Source of the DNA: Sva-07 sp041686315
GTDB lineage: Bacteria > Actinomycetota > Acidimicrobiia > Acidimicrobiales > Ilumatobacteraceae
Direction: 5' to 3'
DNA: 23,244 bases
Assembly (NCBI GenBank): GCA_041686315.1
Contig: JAWLEC010000034.1
Coordinates: 1 to 23,244, forward strand
In this document: positions 21,626-23,244 of the stretch, in pieces
How positions within the stretch are numbered: position 1 is the stretch's first letter
Layout: each line of letters opens with the position of its first letter
Notes under the pieces: model-generated
What the model was told of the DNA's origin: nothing
The model's input: only the letters and a program-made list of their open reading frames with translations
The model's database searches: none
Position numbers and translations under genes: made by a program

Positions 21626-22186
21626 TCAGATGACCTCGAACGACCAGCTGTAGCTACGCGCCTGCTCGGGCCCGTCGATCGTGCGCCAGAACACCACGGT
21701 GGCCTCGTGCGTGCCCTGCTCGAGCGACTCGATCGGAGCACCTTCGACGGGCTGGAACGAGATCACGGCGTTGCCGGGGTCGAACACGGCCGTGGGCGGC
21801 AGGTCGATCTGCTGTCCCGGCTCGGCGGCCTCGGTGGGATCGACGTCGGACTGGCCGATCACGGTGGTGGGCAGTTCGACGCCGTCGAGGATGAGCCGCG
21901 CCTCGTAGCCGGCGCGGAAGTCGACGACGATGCGCTCCTGTTGCAGCACCTGGAGCGCGTTCTCCACGGGCTGGATGGATTCGATGGCGTCGGGCCGGTC
22001 GATGCCGTCGTCGCCCGTGACGGCCACCAGGAAGCCGTAGACGATGAGCACGATGCCACAGGCGATGACGAAGCTGGCTCCCAGCAGCCCTCGGTCGACC
22101 CGTCGGCGGCGCCTGCGCGGGCCACCGTCGCCGGTGGAGTCGTCGGCGGGTGCGCGGTCGGCGTCGGATTCGACGATCTCGGTCAC
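21626..22186 (-). CDS. single-pass membrane protein of unknown function
   Basis: I do not recognise a family. The 186-residue protein starts with an acidic, disordered-looking cytosolic stretch (about 1-22), then a run of arginines (RRRRRR, about 24-29). One transmembrane segment follows (LLGASFVIACGIVLIVYGFLVAV, about 34-56). The rest (about 57-186) would be outside the cell, is beta-rich and contains no cysteine; it includes ARLILDGVELP and EQGTHEATVVFWRTIDGPEQARSYSWSFEVI, suggesting an Ig-like sandwich. The positive patch before the helix supports an N-in topology. The GTG start has GGAGGT immediately before it, too close for normal use. It diverges from the kinase-like gene over a 56-base gap, which suggests a functional link but does not show one. 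Confidence 0.75.
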   Translation of the reverse strand: MTEIVESDADRAPADDSTGDGGPRRRRRRVDRGLLGASFVIACGIVLIVYGFLVAVTGDDGIDRPDAIESIQPVENALQVLQQERIVVDFRAGYEARLILDGVELPTTVIGQSDVDPTEAAEPGQQIDLPPTAVFDPGNAVISFQPVEGAPIESLEQGTHEATVVFWRTIDGPEQARSYSWSFEVI

Positions 22187-22227
22187 ACCTCCATGATGCC
22201 CGCCGTCGACGCGACTTGCTCAGGCGG

Positions 22228-22233
22228 TAGCGT
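22228..22233 (+). promoter_or_regulatory. -10 box TAGCGT for the kinase-like gene
   Basis: TAGCGT lies 9 bases before the GTG at 22243. No clear -35. It shares the 56-base divergent gap with the membrane-protein gene. Confidence 0.45.
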
Positions 22234-22242
22234 TTGCGAGCT

Positions 22243-23244
22243 GTGGAGGATGACACACCAGGCGGAGCGGAACGGTCGGTGAGCGGCCTCACCGGGCGCG
22301 TCCTCGCAGGCCGTTATCGGATCGCCGACGTCGTCTCCCACGGCGCCAACACCATCATCACCGACGCCGTCGACCTGGAGGCCGACCGGCCCGTCACCCT
22401 CAAGATCGTGCGGCCCGAGCTGGCCCTGAGCGAGTCGTTCCGCCGCGCGTTCCGCCGCCAGGCCGACCTCGCGCTGGTGATGACGCATCCCAACATCGCC
22501 GTGGTGCTCGACTGGGGCGAGATCGACGAGGCCGGCATCGACTCGGTGTTCTGGGTGGTCGAGTACCTCGGTGGCGGCAGCCTGCGTGACCTCTTCGATC
22601 GCGGCCGTCTCCTGCAGCCGTCGCAGGCTCTCGTGGTGGGTCTCGAGGCGTGCCGAGCACTCGATGCGGCACACCAGCGGGGCATCGTGCACACGGAGAT
22701 CACCCCCTCGAAGCTCGTGTTCGGCGAGGACGCACGGCTTCGCGTGCTCGACTTCGGGGTGGCCGCACTGCTCGGAGCAGCGGCCTGGAAGGAGCCGGCC
22801 ACCGTGCCGACCCACGTGGCCCGGTACGCCTCGCCCGAGCAGGCGCTCGGCCTGCCGGTCGACGCCAAGAGCGACGTCTATGCCCTGTCGCTCTGCCTGA
22901 TCGAGTCGGTCACGGGCAAGGTGCCGTTTGCCGGAGACTCCACGGTGTCGACGCTGGCCGGCCGGGTCGGCAAGTTGATGCCCGTGTCGGCCGACATGGG
23001 GTCGCTGGCCTCGGTGCTCGAACACGCCGGCCGGCCCGAGGCCGAGGACCGGTTCACGGCAGCCGAGTTCGGGCGGGCGCTCGTGCAGGCGGCGGAGAAG
23101 CTGCCTCGCCCCGATCCGGTACCGATCCTGGCTGCCAGCCTGTTCGCCACGTCCCAGGCCCAGTTGCGCCGGCCGAGCGACCCCACCGGTGGTCTGGCCC
23201 GCCCCGACGAATCCATCGACACCGAGCCCGGTTCAACGGAACCG
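22243..23244 (+). CDS. Ser/Thr protein kinase-like protein with degenerate catalytic motifs (probable pseudokinase), cut by window edge
   Basis: The 334 visible residues contain a Hanks-type kinase fold (about 24-285). Core elements are LKIV (Lys54, the ATP-contacting lysine of strand 3), HPNIAVVLDWGE, FWVVEYLGGGSLRDLF, LDFG (Asp170 of the DFG motif) and ARYASPEQALGLPVDAKSDVYALSLCLIE (APE-like). Several catalytic points are altered: the glycine loop reads VVSHGANTII without the usual GxGxxG, the helix-C Glu is Gln73, and the HRDxxxxN loop reads HTEITPSK. The catalytic Asp is thus Glu152, with Thr154 and Lys157 in place of Lys and Asn. The protein is probably inactive or very weak and may act as a scaffold. 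After about 290 the sequence turns Pro/Asp/Ser-rich and the gene runs off the window. GTG start; ATG is absent nearby. Confidence 0.85.
   Translation, partial: MEDDTPGGAERSVSGLTGRVLAGRYRIADVVSHGANTIITDAVDLEADRPVTLKIVRPELALSESFRRAFRRQADLALVMTHPNIAVVLDWGEIDEAGIDSVFWVVEYLGGGSLRDLFDRGRLLQPSQALVVGLEACRALDAAHQRGIVHTEITPSKLVFGEDARLRVLDFGVAALLGAAAWKEPATVPTHVARYASPEQALGLPVDAKSDVYALSLCLIESVTGKVPFAGDSTVSTLAGRVGKLMPVSADMGSLASVLEHAGRPEAEDRFTAAEFGRALVQAAEKLPRPDPVPILAASLFATSQAQLRRPSDPTGGLARPDESIDTEPGSTEP

Noticed and set aside
1..23244. Prophage, transposon, CRISPR, toxin-antitoxin or biosynthetic cluster signatures, and tRNA or rRNA genes
   Set aside because: None seen. No transposase, integrase, repeat-spacer array, or T-arm-like GGTTCGAATCC outside coding genes could be found by eye on either strand.

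Overview
The window is about 23.2 kb of gene-dense, high-GC DNA with chromosomal housekeeping content. It has no rRNA, tRNA, CRISPR array, transposase or phage gene that I can see. An F420-type luciferase-like oxidoreductase, frequent GTG starts, many apparently leaderless promoters (TANNNT 6-9 nt before the start codon) and the gene order cysteine desulfurase - mnmA - MetE-like - ligA all point to Actinomycetota. A deep-branching, Acidimicrobiia-like lineage is my guess, not something the sequence proves. I count 23 protein genes: 21 complete and one cut at each edge.

Layout. Positions 1-5300 hold the start of surE (minus), a PAT-like acetyltransferase (minus), a Rieske oxygenase (plus), an EamA permease (minus), an NfuA-type Fe-S carrier (plus), a small GNAT_2 protein (minus) and a CDF zinc exporter (plus). 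Neighbouring genes here mostly alternate strand and are separated by short hairpins that look like two-way terminators. Positions 5280-12090 are a minus-strand block: dxs, a fused tandem GNAT, an SDR, then a crotonase coupled to a HisN-type phosphatase by a 4-bp overlap, then a Cys/Met-type PLP enzyme. Positions 12240-14815 hold an SDR (plus) facing a methyltransferase-LLM pair (minus, 4-bp overlap). Positions 14900-21586 carry the sulfur and tRNA genes iscS-mnmA, a membrane protein on the opposite strand, a MetE-like gene with a structured leader, and ligA. The right end has a small membrane protein divergent from a Ser/Thr kinase-like protein that has lost several catalytic residues.

How genes work together. 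IscS would feed sulfur to MnmA for 2-thiolation of tRNA wobble uridine, and probably also to Fe-S assembly that uses NfuA. Dxs starts the MEP isoprenoid pathway. HisN fits histidine synthesis, and the PLP enzyme fits transsulfuration. The other enzymes (Rieske, crotonase, SDRs, LLM) cannot be given substrates from sequence.

Most unusual features: two copies of a roughly 53-55 bp palindrome with one compensating base-pair change; a 61-bp tandem duplication after mnmA that preserves a hairpin; an inverted repeat sitting between the -35 and -10 of the zinc exporter promoter; in-frame micro-repeats inside three genes; a degenerate kinase; and a crotonase lacking both classical glutamates. I found no obvious new multi-gene system. 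The window is mainly ordinary core genome with interesting small-scale structure.
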